Of a DNA stretch of 64,000 bases, positions 33,653 through 41,457 are shown in pieces. The position numbers and the translations under genes were made by a program. This DNA comes from Lederbergia lenta NBRC 16444. Its GTDB lineage: Bacteria > Bacillota > Bacilli > Bacillales > Bacillaceae_C. A model generated the notes under the pieces. The model ran no database searches and was not told the origin of the DNA. It saw only the letters and a list, made by a program, of their open reading frames with translations. Location: positions 1-64,000 of the forward strand of contig NZ_BCVC01000005.1 in assembly GCF_001591545.1 (NCBI RefSeq). Direction: 5' to 3'. Numbering within the stretch: the first letter of the stretch is position 1; every line of letters begins with the position of its first letter.

Positions 33653-34417
33653 TTGGTCGATATTCAATGTCATATATTACCTGAAGTTGATGATGGGGCT
33701 GGGAGTTTCACTGAAAGTCTATTGATGGCAAGACAGGCGGAAAAAGAAGGGGTTCGGACAATCATTGCGACTCCCCACCACAAAAATGGAAAATACAATA
33801 ATCTGAAGGCCAATATTATAGAAAAAACAGCAGAGTTGAATGATTATTTAAAGGCTGAGAATGTACATATGGAGATTCTTCCAGGCCAAGAGACTCGAAT
33901 TTATAGTGACATTTTAGCAGACTATGAAGCGGGTGAGATTATGACACTTGCGAATATATCAACTTATTTATTGATTGAATTACCATCGGATCATCTACCT
34001 CATTATCTTCATCAGCTTTGCTTTGATATTCAGATGAAAGGCTTAACACCTGTGGTCGTGCATCCAGAGCGAAATTCGGAAATAATGGAACAACCTGATA
34101 AGCTGTACCGGCTCGTAAAGAATGGTGTAGCTACACTAATAACAGCAGCAAGCTTCACTGGTTACCATGGCAAAAAGGCCCAAAGATTTACGAGCCATTT
34201 AATCGAGTCAAACCTTACGCATTTTATAGCTTCAGATGCGCATGATAGAAACAAACGCGGCTTTAAAATGGGAGAAGCATATGAACTAGTGAAAAAGAAA
34301 TACGGAACAGATTCCTTAAATTACTTTATGGATAATGCAAAACTTATATTGGAAGGAAAGGACATACACCGAGAGGCTCCGCAAAGAATAAAAAAGAAAA
34401 TACTAGGACTGTTTTAA
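33653..34417 (+). CDS. CpsB/YwqE-type tyrosine-protein phosphatase, PHP family (copy 1)
   Basis: This 254-residue manganese-dependent phosphatase acts on autophosphorylated capsule tyrosine kinases. Motifs: DIQCHILPEVDDGA with metal-binding His/Asp, IATPHHKNG, LPGQETRIY, VHPERN and FIASDAH. It starts at TTG 33653 directly after a GGGAGGGGAAGAGG stretch. It is very similar over its full length to the copy at 45523, which sits with its kinase. This copy stands alone behind the teichoic acid genes, so it either acts on the distant kinase or has another target. The REP-like palindrome lies in its leader and a hairpin follows. Confidence 0.9.
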   Translation: MVDIQCHILPEVDDGAGSFTESLLMARQAEKEGVRTIIATPHHKNGKYNNLKANIIEKTAELNDYLKAENVHMEILPGQETRIYSDILADYEAGEIMTLANISTYLLIELPSDHLPHYLHQLCFDIQMKGLTPVVVHPERNSEIMEQPDKLYRLVKNGVATLITAASFTGYHGKKAQRFTSHLIESNLTHFIASDAHDRNKRGFKMGEAYELVKKKYGTDSLNYFMDNAKLILEGKDIHREAPQRIKKKILGLF

Positions 34418-34437
34418 GATGCTTGATCCCTGTAGTG
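34418..34437. repeat. Partial copy of the GGGGTCAG-type dispersed repeat
   Basis: GATGCTTGATCCCTGTAGTG directly after the phosphatase stop resembles GATGCCTGACCCCTGTTACG after the transferase stop at 33566. Both are preceded by TTTTAA. Confidence 0.45.
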
Positions 34438-34470
34438 AAAAGCCATGATTTCTCGAAATCATGGCTTTTT
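34438..34470 (+). terminator. Terminator after phosphatase copy 1
   Basis: A perfect stem AAAAGCCATGATTTC (34438-34452) with its complement ending at 34469, a 2-base centre and a T-run. Confidence 0.85.
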
Positions 34471-34477
34471 ATGCTGT

Positions 34478-34551
34478 GTGACGCAATTAACATTGTAAGT
34501 GGTGCAATTAGTTGGCCAAGTGACGCAATTCGCCCGAGATCCAACGCAATT
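34478..34551. repeat. Array of four units at exact 21-bp period, upstream of NERD gene 2
   Basis: The core GTGRYGCAATTA occurs with starts at 34478, 34499, 34520 and 34541, each exactly 21 bp apart; the last copy is degenerate (CCAACGCAATT). About 12 bases are conserved and 9 vary. The array ends about 124 bp before the NERD ATG at 34676, close to the distance seen at NERD gene 1. The same core resumes after the gene at 35654. Confidence 0.85.
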
Positions 34552-34675
34552 CACTCTTTTTACAGAATTTCTTAACCAAATTATCAATCATAAGTAAGAA
34601 AGTGGCAGGACTTTTATCACTTCTATCGAAGTTTATAGGCGTGACTCAATTAAAACACTAAATGGAGTGGATAAA

Positions 34676-35644
34676 ATGATAAAAAAAGAGCGGAGCATTC
34701 CGTTAAAGTTACAAAAAGTGGAGGCGCTGGCAAGGAGGCTTCCTGTATCTCATCCGAAAAGAGCGCTTATCGAGCAAGAATTGTATAATCGTCGCTCGGG
34801 ATATCGAGGAGAGCAATCGATCAACTACTATTTAACCTTTTTACCAGAGAAAGAATATTACATCCTCCATAGTCTCCGGCTTCCGAATCACGTCGGAACG
34901 TTTTTTCAAATAGACACAATGCTTATTTCTCCATATTTCATTACTATCATCGAAGTGAAAAATCACGGCGGCACTATCCGATTCGATGCTAAATTTAATC
35001 AATTAATCCAAACACATTCAAATGGTAATATGAAAGCATATGAAGATCCAATCTCTCAAGTCATGCGACATCAGTCTCAACTTAAAATCTGGCTACAAAA
35101 TAATAAGTTTACTGGCATACCTATTCATCCACTGGTTGTTATCAGTAACCCCTCTACCATTATTGAAACGACTGGTAATTCGAATCACTTTAAGCAGATT
35201 ATCCATCGCACTTACTTAACCTTTAAAATGAAAGAGTTAGAAAAACTTTATAAAGTAGAACGTTTTACCAAAAAAGAGATGACGAGACTTGCAAAGAAGC
35301 TGATCAAACAGCATGTACCAGAAAAGTATAATATATTACACCATTTTAACATCCGCCCAGAAGAAATATTAACTGGCGTACACTGTCCAAAATGTTCATT
35401 TCTGCCGATGACAAGATGTTACGGGAAATGGATATGTCCCTCTTGTAAATACTCCTCCAAAAAGGCTTATGAAGACTCCATTATGGATTACACTTTTTTA
35501 CTTAGAACGACAATTACGAACAAACAATTTTGTGATTTTCTCGAAGTTACATCACGTACCGTAGCTACGAAATTATTACGATCTATGAACCTACCTCATT
35601 CAGGGAATACGAAAGGTAGGGTGTACTATCTAGAAATGCAATAA
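34676..35644 (+). CDS. NERD-domain protein with zinc ribbon and HTH-like region (copy 2)
   Basis: This 322-residue protein is a full-length paralogue of the product of 358-1338. The NERD core is intact: GYRGE with Glu46, FFQID with Asp80, EVK with Glu93 and Lys95. The CPKC/CPSC zinc ribbon lies at about 234-255, and the C-terminal HTH-like part has the shared KLLRSMNLP motif. ATG 34676 is chosen over GTG 34667 because GGAGTG lies six bases before it and the N-terminus then aligns with copy 1 (KKERxIPxK). It is bracketed by 21-bp-period arrays of one motif. It may bind the arrays, cut DNA, or spread with them; none of this is shown. It breaks up the polysaccharide region, consistent with insertion as a unit. 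Confidence 0.85.
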   Translation: MIKKERSIPLKLQKVEALARRLPVSHPKRALIEQELYNRRSGYRGEQSINYYLTFLPEKEYYILHSLRLPNHVGTFFQIDTMLISPYFITIIEVKNHGGTIRFDAKFNQLIQTHSNGNMKAYEDPISQVMRHQSQLKIWLQNNKFTGIPIHPLVVISNPSTIIETTGNSNHFKQIIHRTYLTFKMKELEKLYKVERFTKKEMTRLAKKLIKQHVPEKYNILHHFNIRPEEILTGVHCPKCSFLPMTRCYGKWICPSCKYSSKKAYEDSIMDYTFLLRTTITNKQFCDFLEVTSRTVATKLLRSMNLPHSGNTKGRVYYLEMQ

Positions 35645-35653
35645 AGTAGGAAA

Positions 35654-35727
35654 GTGGTGCAATTAATCCTCAAAGTGACGCAATTACTGGCGAGTTGACG
35701 CAAATAATCTTCAAAGTGGTGCAAATA
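35654..35727. repeat. Array of four units at about 21-bp period, downstream of NERD gene 2
   Basis: GTGGTGCAATTA at 35654, GTGACGCAATTA at 35675, TTGACGCAAATA at 35695 and GTGGTGCAAATA at 35716, giving steps of 21, 20 and 21 bp. It has the same core as the upstream array in the same orientation, so the NERD gene sits inside a split array. Confidence 0.85.
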
Positions 35728-35869
35728 ATATATAGTATGTTGTTTTGCTCCCGCTCCGCACCCCAAAATTCCGCACCCTCAACTAAAATTTAAGTGCTTA
35801 CATTGGTAGGTGTATTTTACTACTATGAAGTAGAGAGATGTCAGTTGTGGGGGATGAGGTGGTAGCGAT

Positions 35870-36847
35870 ATGAAGGAACAGGTGGAACTAGAAAAACGAC
35901 CGCAACATCATGTGGTACAGGTAAGTAAGAAAGATAAGATGAAAAAAGTGATGAAAGATATTATCTCGCAAAAGCAATTGCAAGTGATGGCGATATTAGG
36001 GGTCGCGTGGATGATTGTGTTCAATTATATCCCTATGTATGGATTGATTATTGCGTTTAAGGAATATAGTGTGATTCGAACGATAGCGGAAGCGCCATGG
36101 GTTGGGCTCATGCATTTCCGGGAATTTGTTCAGGATGATAATTTTTGGATCGTGATTAAGAACACTTTAGGGATAAGTTTGATTAAATTAATCATTGGTT
36201 TCCCATTACCAATTATTTTCGCGCTACTTATGAATGAATTAACATCATTGAAATTTAAAAAGGCTGTTCAGACGATCACGTATTTACCGCATTTCTTATC
36301 ATGGGTTGTTTTGGGCGGTATTTTAACGACGTGGTTAGCGGATGTTGGCATTATGAATGATATTTTAATAGGTTTAGGCATTTCTAATGAACGTTTGAAC
36401 TTTTTAGCGGAACCCGATTACTTTTGGGGGATTGTGATTATCTCAGACATTTGGAAAGAGTTAGGTTGGTCGGCGATTATTTATTTAGCTGCGATTGCTG
36501 GTGTTTCAACTGAATTATATGAAGCCGCTACCATTGATGGAGCGAATAAGTTTCAACGGATGTGGCATGTCACATTACCAGCTATCAGACCGACGATTAC
36601 GATCTTATTTATTTTAGCTGTCAGTGGTATTTTAAATACGAACTTTGATCAAATCCTAGTGTTGAAAAACGCGTTAAATGAGAGTGCTAGTAGTGTGATT
36701 GATATTTATGTGTACCAAGTAGGTATCCAAAACGCTAGATATTCTTATGCTACAGCGGTTGGATTGTTAAAATCAATTATTGCTTTCATTCTTTTATTAT
36801 CGGCCAATAAAATAACGAAAAAACTAGATGGCACATCTTTGTTTTAA
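35870..36847 (+). CDS. Carbohydrate ABC transporter permease, LplB type
   Basis: This 325-residue inner-membrane permease has about six helices (first at about 42-60) and the binding-protein-dependent loop EAATIDGANKFQRMWHVTLP that contacts the ATPase. N-terminal features such as FNYIPMYGLIIAFKEY are typical of LplB/YtcP-type permeases. It is first in an operon with the LplC-like permease and the binding protein; no ATPase gene is present, as is usual for systems sharing MsmX-type ATPases. The ATG follows GAGGTGG. The imported sugar is unknown; such systems often take up oligosaccharides released from polysaccharides. Confidence 0.9.
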   Translation: MKEQVELEKRPQHHVVQVSKKDKMKKVMKDIISQKQLQVMAILGVAWMIVFNYIPMYGLIIAFKEYSVIRTIAEAPWVGLMHFREFVQDDNFWIVIKNTLGISLIKLIIGFPLPIIFALLMNELTSLKFKKAVQTITYLPHFLSWVVLGGILTTWLADVGIMNDILIGLGISNERLNFLAEPDYFWGIVIISDIWKELGWSAIIYLAAIAGVSTELYEAATIDGANKFQRMWHVTLPAIRPTITILFILAVSGILNTNFDQILVLKNALNESASSVIDIYVYQVGIQNARYSYATAVGLLKSIIAFILLLSANKITKKLDGTSLF

Positions 36848-36859
36848 GGAGGCACATGC

Positions 36860-37759
36860 ATGTTCAATCTGCTAAAACGGAACAGACGAACGACTAGTGA
36901 ATATATTTTTGATAATCTGAACTTGTTCATTATGTTAGTGATCTGTTTTCTCACACTTTATCCGATTTGGTACGTCATCGTTAATTCTTTAAACGAAGGC
37001 ATGGATGCCATGAAAGGCGGCATCTATTGGTGGCCAAGGGAATTTACACTTTCTAATTATAAGGCTGTTTTTGCAAACCAAGGTATTTTAACTTCCTTTG
37101 GGGTTACGATTGCCAAAACGGTGATTGGTACGCTTACCCATGTATTATTCACAGCAATGGTGGCTTACGCCTTGTCTCGTAGAGAATTGCGTGGAAGAAA
37201 TATCTATATGTTCGTGGGCATCGTCACGATGTTCTTCAGCGGCGGATTGATTCCCTATTTCCTCTTGCTAAGAGACATCGGATTACTAGATAATTTTCTC
37301 GTCTATATCGTACCGGCGTTATTTAACTTCTTTCATTTAATCATATTTGTTTCTTTCTTCAGAGAAATACCGACTTCACTTGAAGAGGCAGCGAAAATGG
37401 ATGGTGCGAGTGATATAAAGATATTCTTGAAAGTAATTATCCCATTATCGATGCCGGTTATTGCAACGATTGCATTATTCCAGGGAGTCTATCAGTGGAA
37501 TGACTATTTTGCCGGCATTATATTTGTGAATGATCCAGAATTGCAACCGATACAAACGTATTTATATAAAGTTGTAGCGGAATCGAGTTCTAATCAAATG
37601 ATGGTCAATGCACCAGGCGGGGTAGCAAATAAATCGGTGACCTCGCAATCTATTAAATTAGCAACCATGGTTGTCACTACATTACCAATCGTCCTTGTTT
37701 ATCCATTCTTACAAAAGTATTTTGTAAAGGGCATGTTGATTGGTTCTGTAAAAGGTTAA
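36860..37759 (+). CDS. Carbohydrate ABC transporter permease, LplC/YtcP type
   Basis: This 299-residue second permease has six membrane helices, LTLYPIWYVIVNSLN near the start and the ATPase-contact loop EEAAKMDGASDIKIFLKVIIP. It forms a heterodimer with the LplB-like protein 12 bp upstream. AAGGAGG precedes ATG 36860. The C-terminal KYFVKGMLIGSVKG is the usual ending of this family. Confidence 0.9.
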   Translation: MFNLLKRNRRTTSEYIFDNLNLFIMLVICFLTLYPIWYVIVNSLNEGMDAMKGGIYWWPREFTLSNYKAVFANQGILTSFGVTIAKTVIGTLTHVLFTAMVAYALSRRELRGRNIYMFVGIVTMFFSGGLIPYFLLLRDIGLLDNFLVYIVPALFNFFHLIIFVSFFREIPTSLEEAAKMDGASDIKIFLKVIIPLSMPVIATIALFQGVYQWNDYFAGIIFVNDPELQPIQTYLYKVVAESSSNQMMVNAPGGVANKSVTSQSIKLATMVVTTLPIVLVYPFLQKYFVKGMLIGSVKG

Positions 37760-37788
37760 TAAATATAAAAAAAGAGAGGGGTTAGAAA

Positions 37789-39438
37789 ATGAACAGAAAA
37801 AGTTTGTATCTCATGTTTGTCATCGCCATCATGGCGGTATTGATGGTAGCTTGTTCATCGAAAGGGGAAAAAGAAAAGGCATCTTCTAATGAAAAGCCAC
37901 AAACAGAATTAACGGCAGATGATCCAGGTTGGAAAGAGGATACTTCCCCAATTACTTTTGACTGGTATGTAAATTTCTCTTGGTTTGCAAATAAGTGGGG
38001 AAATGATGCAACATCTAAATATATTACGGAAAAAACAGGAGTAACACTTAATTTGATTGCTCCAGCAGGTAATGAAGCAGAAAAAATGAATACGATGATC
38101 GCATCAGGTAAACTGCCTGACTTCGTTACATTGGGTTGGGGAGAAGATGCGGTAAAACAAATGATTGAAGGGGAGCTGGTTCTTCCCCTAAATGAGCTTG
38201 CTGACAAATATGATCCATACTTTTTCAAAGTGTCTGATCAAGGAAAACTAGAATGGTACAGACAGGAAAATGGGAATGTGTATGGTTATCCAAACGCATC
38301 TTCGTCTCCAGCTAATTTCGATAAATACAAAGATCAAAAGCCATCTAACCAAACGTTTTTAGTGAGAAAAGATATGTATGAAGCAATTGGTAGCCCAGAT
38401 ATGCGTACACCTGAAGGATTTTTAGGCGCATTAGAGGCAGCGCAAGAAAAATTCCCTGATGTAAATGGTGTTCCACTTATTCCGCTTGGATTACATGAAT
38501 TTGGTGATACAGGCAACTATTCATTGGAAGGCTATTTACAAAACTTCTTAGCCATCCCAATGGAAAAAGACGGTGAATTATATGATCGCTCCACAGATCC
38601 TGAATATTTAAGATGGTTAAAAGTATTTAGACAAGCGAATGAAGATGGGCTGCTTGCTAAAGATGTCTTTATTGATAAGCGTCCACAAATGGAAGAGAAA
38701 ATTGCGCAAGGTCGTTACTTCGCTATGCTTTATCAACGCAGTGACATGGCTGCACAGCAATTAGCACTATACCAAAATGACCCGGATTCCATCTATGTCG
38801 CAGTCGATGGGCCAAATAATGAGAACCTAGATACGCCAACTCTATCTGGTGACGGGCTATCTGGCTGGACGATTACATTAATTTCAAAAGACGTGAAAGA
38901 CCCAGAAAGAGCGATTCGCTTCATGAGCTACCTTATAAGCGAAGAAGGACAAAAGGATATCTACCTAGGACCTGAAGGGGTCACATATGACAATATTGAT
39001 GGAAAAGATCAATGGAAACCAGAAGTATTTGAATTACTAAATAGTGATAGAACAGCATTTGACCAAAAATATGGTGCATCCCATACCTTCTGGATGCTCA
39101 TGGATACGGATATGCAGCTGCAATGGCAGCCACCTACGGAAGAGCCAATCAAACAATTGGAAGAATGGACAAAAGGAAAAACACATAGCTTTGCAGTCTT
39201 TGATGATATTAACCCGCAAGGTACGTCATCAGAAGGTGTCGCAAACAGTAAGATTGCACAAGAATGGGGTAAAACCTTACCGAAACTTGTCTTAGCAAAA
39301 TCCGATAGTGAATTTGATAAAATTCATAAAGAATTCTTAGATAAACGGGAAAAGCTCGGACAAGAAAAAGTCCGTGAATATCAGCAAAAACGCTATGAAG
39401 AAAACAAAGAGAAAATTGATAAAGCGATGCAAGAGTAA
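37789..39438 (+). CDS. Extracellular sugar-binding lipoprotein, LplA type
   Basis: This 549-residue solute-binding lipoprotein has a signal peptide with lipobox MVAC (Cys22), then a charged linker and a large two-lobed domain (about 45-549) of the LplA/YtcQ family, longer than standard sugar-binding proteins (about 420). It captures the sugar outside the membrane and delivers it to the two permeases upstream. It has GAGAGGGG before the ATG. The downstream gap holds GGGGTCTGACCCC palindromes instead of a standard terminator, so some read-through into the sensor kinase gene is possible. Confidence 0.9.
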   Translation: MNRKSLYLMFVIAIMAVLMVACSSKGEKEKASSNEKPQTELTADDPGWKEDTSPITFDWYVNFSWFANKWGNDATSKYITEKTGVTLNLIAPAGNEAEKMNTMIASGKLPDFVTLGWGEDAVKQMIEGELVLPLNELADKYDPYFFKVSDQGKLEWYRQENGNVYGYPNASSSPANFDKYKDQKPSNQTFLVRKDMYEAIGSPDMRTPEGFLGALEAAQEKFPDVNGVPLIPLGLHEFGDTGNYSLEGYLQNFLAIPMEKDGELYDRSTDPEYLRWLKVFRQANEDGLLAKDVFIDKRPQMEEKIAQGRYFAMLYQRSDMAAQQLALYQNDPDSIYVAVDGPNNENLDTPTLSGDGLSGWTITLISKDVKDPERAIRFMSYLISEEGQKDIYLGPEGVTYDNIDGKDQWKPEVFELLNSDRTAFDQKYGASHTFWMLMDTDMQLQWQPPTEEPIKQLEEWTKGKTHSFAVFDDINPQGTSSEGVANSKIAQEWGKTLPKLVLAKSDSEFDKIHKEFLDKREKLGQEKVREYQQKRYEENKEKIDKAMQE

Positions 39439-39446
39439 TTTTTAGT

Positions 39447-39543
39447 GGGGTCTGACCCCTAGCGCGTTAAAGTGTTAAAGGGGAAGTCTGCGGCCTGTAT
39501 GGGGTTGTGGATTTCCTCTTTTAAAATTGTTGGGGTCTGACCC
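39447..39543. repeat. Cluster of GGGGTCTGACCC palindromes in the intergenic gap
   Basis: GGGGTCTGACCCC at 39447-39459, a degenerate partner GGGGAAGTCTG near 39480-39490 separated by GCGCGTTAAAGTGTTAA, and GGGGTCTGACCC at 39532-39543. The first two together resemble the 33569 element (CTGACCCCT, then CGTTAAAG, then AGGGG). Confidence 0.65.
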
Positions 39544-39606
39544 TCGAATATGTGGGATAATGAGATGGAAGGAGCGGGAGTTTGTACTCAGTAGGATGTG
39601 GTGGAA

Positions 39607-41457
39607 ATGTTTATTAAAAAGATATATATGAGATTCAGTCAGCTATCATTGCAGAATAAATTAATCGTGTTATATATTACCTTGTTTATGATTCCAGTTA
39701 TTATCATTGTTATTAATTATTCTAATATATTTTATAAAAACGCAATCAAGGATATAACGAGAAATAATGAGTACTTAATGGAAATGGAAAGAATTCATAT
39801 TGATAAAAATATCGAGACGATGCGCGAATCCGCTCAGATCATTGCATCTGATTATGACATCATTGAATTCGTAAGTAATAAGAGAGAAAAAAGCATTGAG
39901 GAATTAATGGCATTTCAAACGAATCATATGAATAAGATGGTCAAAGTGCAGACAGTGAATCCGAGTATTGCCGATTTTAGATTTTTTATTGATCATCCTG
40001 CTTTAAATGAAATGTGGCCAATATTATTCCGTGAAAGTCGAATAAAGGAAACGCCTTGGTATGAACAAGTAATCCAGAGAAATGGAACTGAATTATGGTG
40101 GCTGAAGCAAGAGGATTATCATTTACTATCTAATATCAGAAAGGATAGTCCTAAAATCTCCTTATTAAGAAAAGTAAATGAACCATATACGGAGCATTTA
40201 GGTATTATCGAGATTTCCATGCTACAACAAAACTTTTTTCCGAAAATGTACAGCCCTATTCCAGATGGTTCATCTGAAATAATCGTCATAAATAATCAAA
40301 ATAATATTTACAGAAATCCTGCCAATTCATTTTTAGATGATCAACAGTTCGTCCGTGCTGATTATGAGAAAATCCTCAGCCATTTAGATCATCAGGAGAA
40401 GACTGATAGTTTTCTTTTGACGAATCGAAAAATACCTTACTTAGTTGTTTCTTCCTATATTAAAGGGATTGAAGCCTATATGGTAAATATCATTTCCCTT
40501 GAGGATATTTATTCGGAAACGAGAAAAGCTCGAAATCTCACATTAGGTATGGCGTTCGTTTTTTTATTATTACTTTCTATCATAACGTATGTAATGATCT
40601 CGTTTTTGCTAAAAAGAATGTACAGATTAATAGATAATATGAAGCAAGTGGAGAAAGGTGATTTCTCTACAAAGATTGATATAGACGGACATGGTGAATT
40701 TGCCGTACTCGCATTTCACTTTCGAAACATGCTTAATAAAATTAATAAGTTAATTGCCGACGCAGTGTATAAACAAGCGGTGACAAAGGATACCGAGTTA
40801 AAGGCATTGAAAAATCAAATTGACTCTCACTTCCTATATAATACATTGGAAAATATTAAAATGATGGCAGAAATCGATGGTAAATATGAAATTTCCGATT
40901 CACTCACATCTCTAGGAGAAATGATGCGCTATAATATTAAATGGAAAAATGAGTTCGTCGTATTAAGTGAAGAAGTCAGTCATATTAATAATTATATCGA
41001 CATAATGAATCTACGCTTGGACGAGCCTATTTTATTTCAAGTAGATATTCCAGAGGAACTATTGGAACAGGAAATTTTAAAATTATCACTGCAACCAATT
41101 GTTGAAAATGCCATCAAGTATGGGATAGAGCCTCATGGGGCAAACGGGCAAGGAATCATACATGTAAAAGTATATTTGGAGAATCAAATTGTTTATATTG
41201 AAGTGAAAGACAATGGAGTGGGGATGAGTAAGGAAAAGGTAGATTCTTTAAATGAAAACATTCAAAAGGCAACCAATAAAAATGAGCTCCAGTCGGAAAC
41301 GGGACAAGGGATTGGTTTAAGGAATGTAAATGAACGAATTGCCATATTCTATGGGAAAGAATATGGCATCCATGTAATGAGTGAAAGGGAAGCGTTCACA
41401 ACTGTTGTGATTAAACTACCTTATTTAGTCATAAGGGGGGCTAGAAAAAATGTATAA
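39607..41457 (+). CDS. YesM-type sensor histidine kinase
   Basis: This 616-residue membrane kinase has one helix near the N-terminus (about 17-40), an extracellular sensor domain (about 45-300), a second helix (about 305-330), a HAMP linker (about 330-385) and a His_kinase/HATPase region. The phosphoacceptor lies in IDSHFLYNTLENIK, the N-box is QPIVENAIKYG, and the G-box region is DNGVGM followed by GQGIGLRNV. ATG 39607 is preferred over GTG 39598, with AGGATG about eight bases upstream. It overlaps the regulator gene by 8 bp. It most likely senses the sugar handled by the upstream ABC importer and controls that operon. Confidence 0.9.
   Translation: MFIKKIYMRFSQLSLQNKLIVLYITLFMIPVIIIVINYSNIFYKNAIKDITRNNEYLMEMERIHIDKNIETMRESAQIIASDYDIIEFVSNKREKSIEELMAFQTNHMNKMVKVQTVNPSIADFRFFIDHPALNEMWPILFRESRIKETPWYEQVIQRNGTELWWLKQEDYHLLSNIRKDSPKISLLRKVNEPYTEHLGIIEISMLQQNFFPKMYSPIPDGSSEIIVINNQNNIYRNPANSFLDDQQFVRADYEKILSHLDHQEKTDSFLLTNRKIPYLVVSSYIKGIEAYMVNIISLEDIYSETRKARNLTLGMAFVFLLLLSIITYVMISFLLKRMYRLIDNMKQVEKGDFSTKIDIDGHGEFAVLAFHFRNMLNKINKLIADAVYKQAVTKDTELKALKNQIDSHFLYNTLENIKMMAEIDGKYEISDSLTSLGEMMRYNIKWKNEFVVLSEEVSHINNYIDIMNLRLDEPILFQVDIPEELLEQEILKLSLQPIVENAIKYGIEPHGANGQGIIHVKVYLENQIVYIEVKDNGVGMSKEKVDSLNENIQKATNKNELQSETGQGIGLRNVNERIAIFYGKEYGIHVMSEREAFTTVVIKLPYLVIRGARKNV

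Noticed and set aside
34478-35727. 21-bp-period arrays as CRISPR
   Set aside because: The conserved part is only about 12 bases with 9-base gaps, far below CRISPR repeat and spacer lengths, and no cas gene is nearby.
35795-35812. Catabolite-repression (cre) site before the sugar importer operon
   Set aside because: AAGTGCTTACA resembles the core but lacks the central CG and the flanking symmetry; too weak to annotate.
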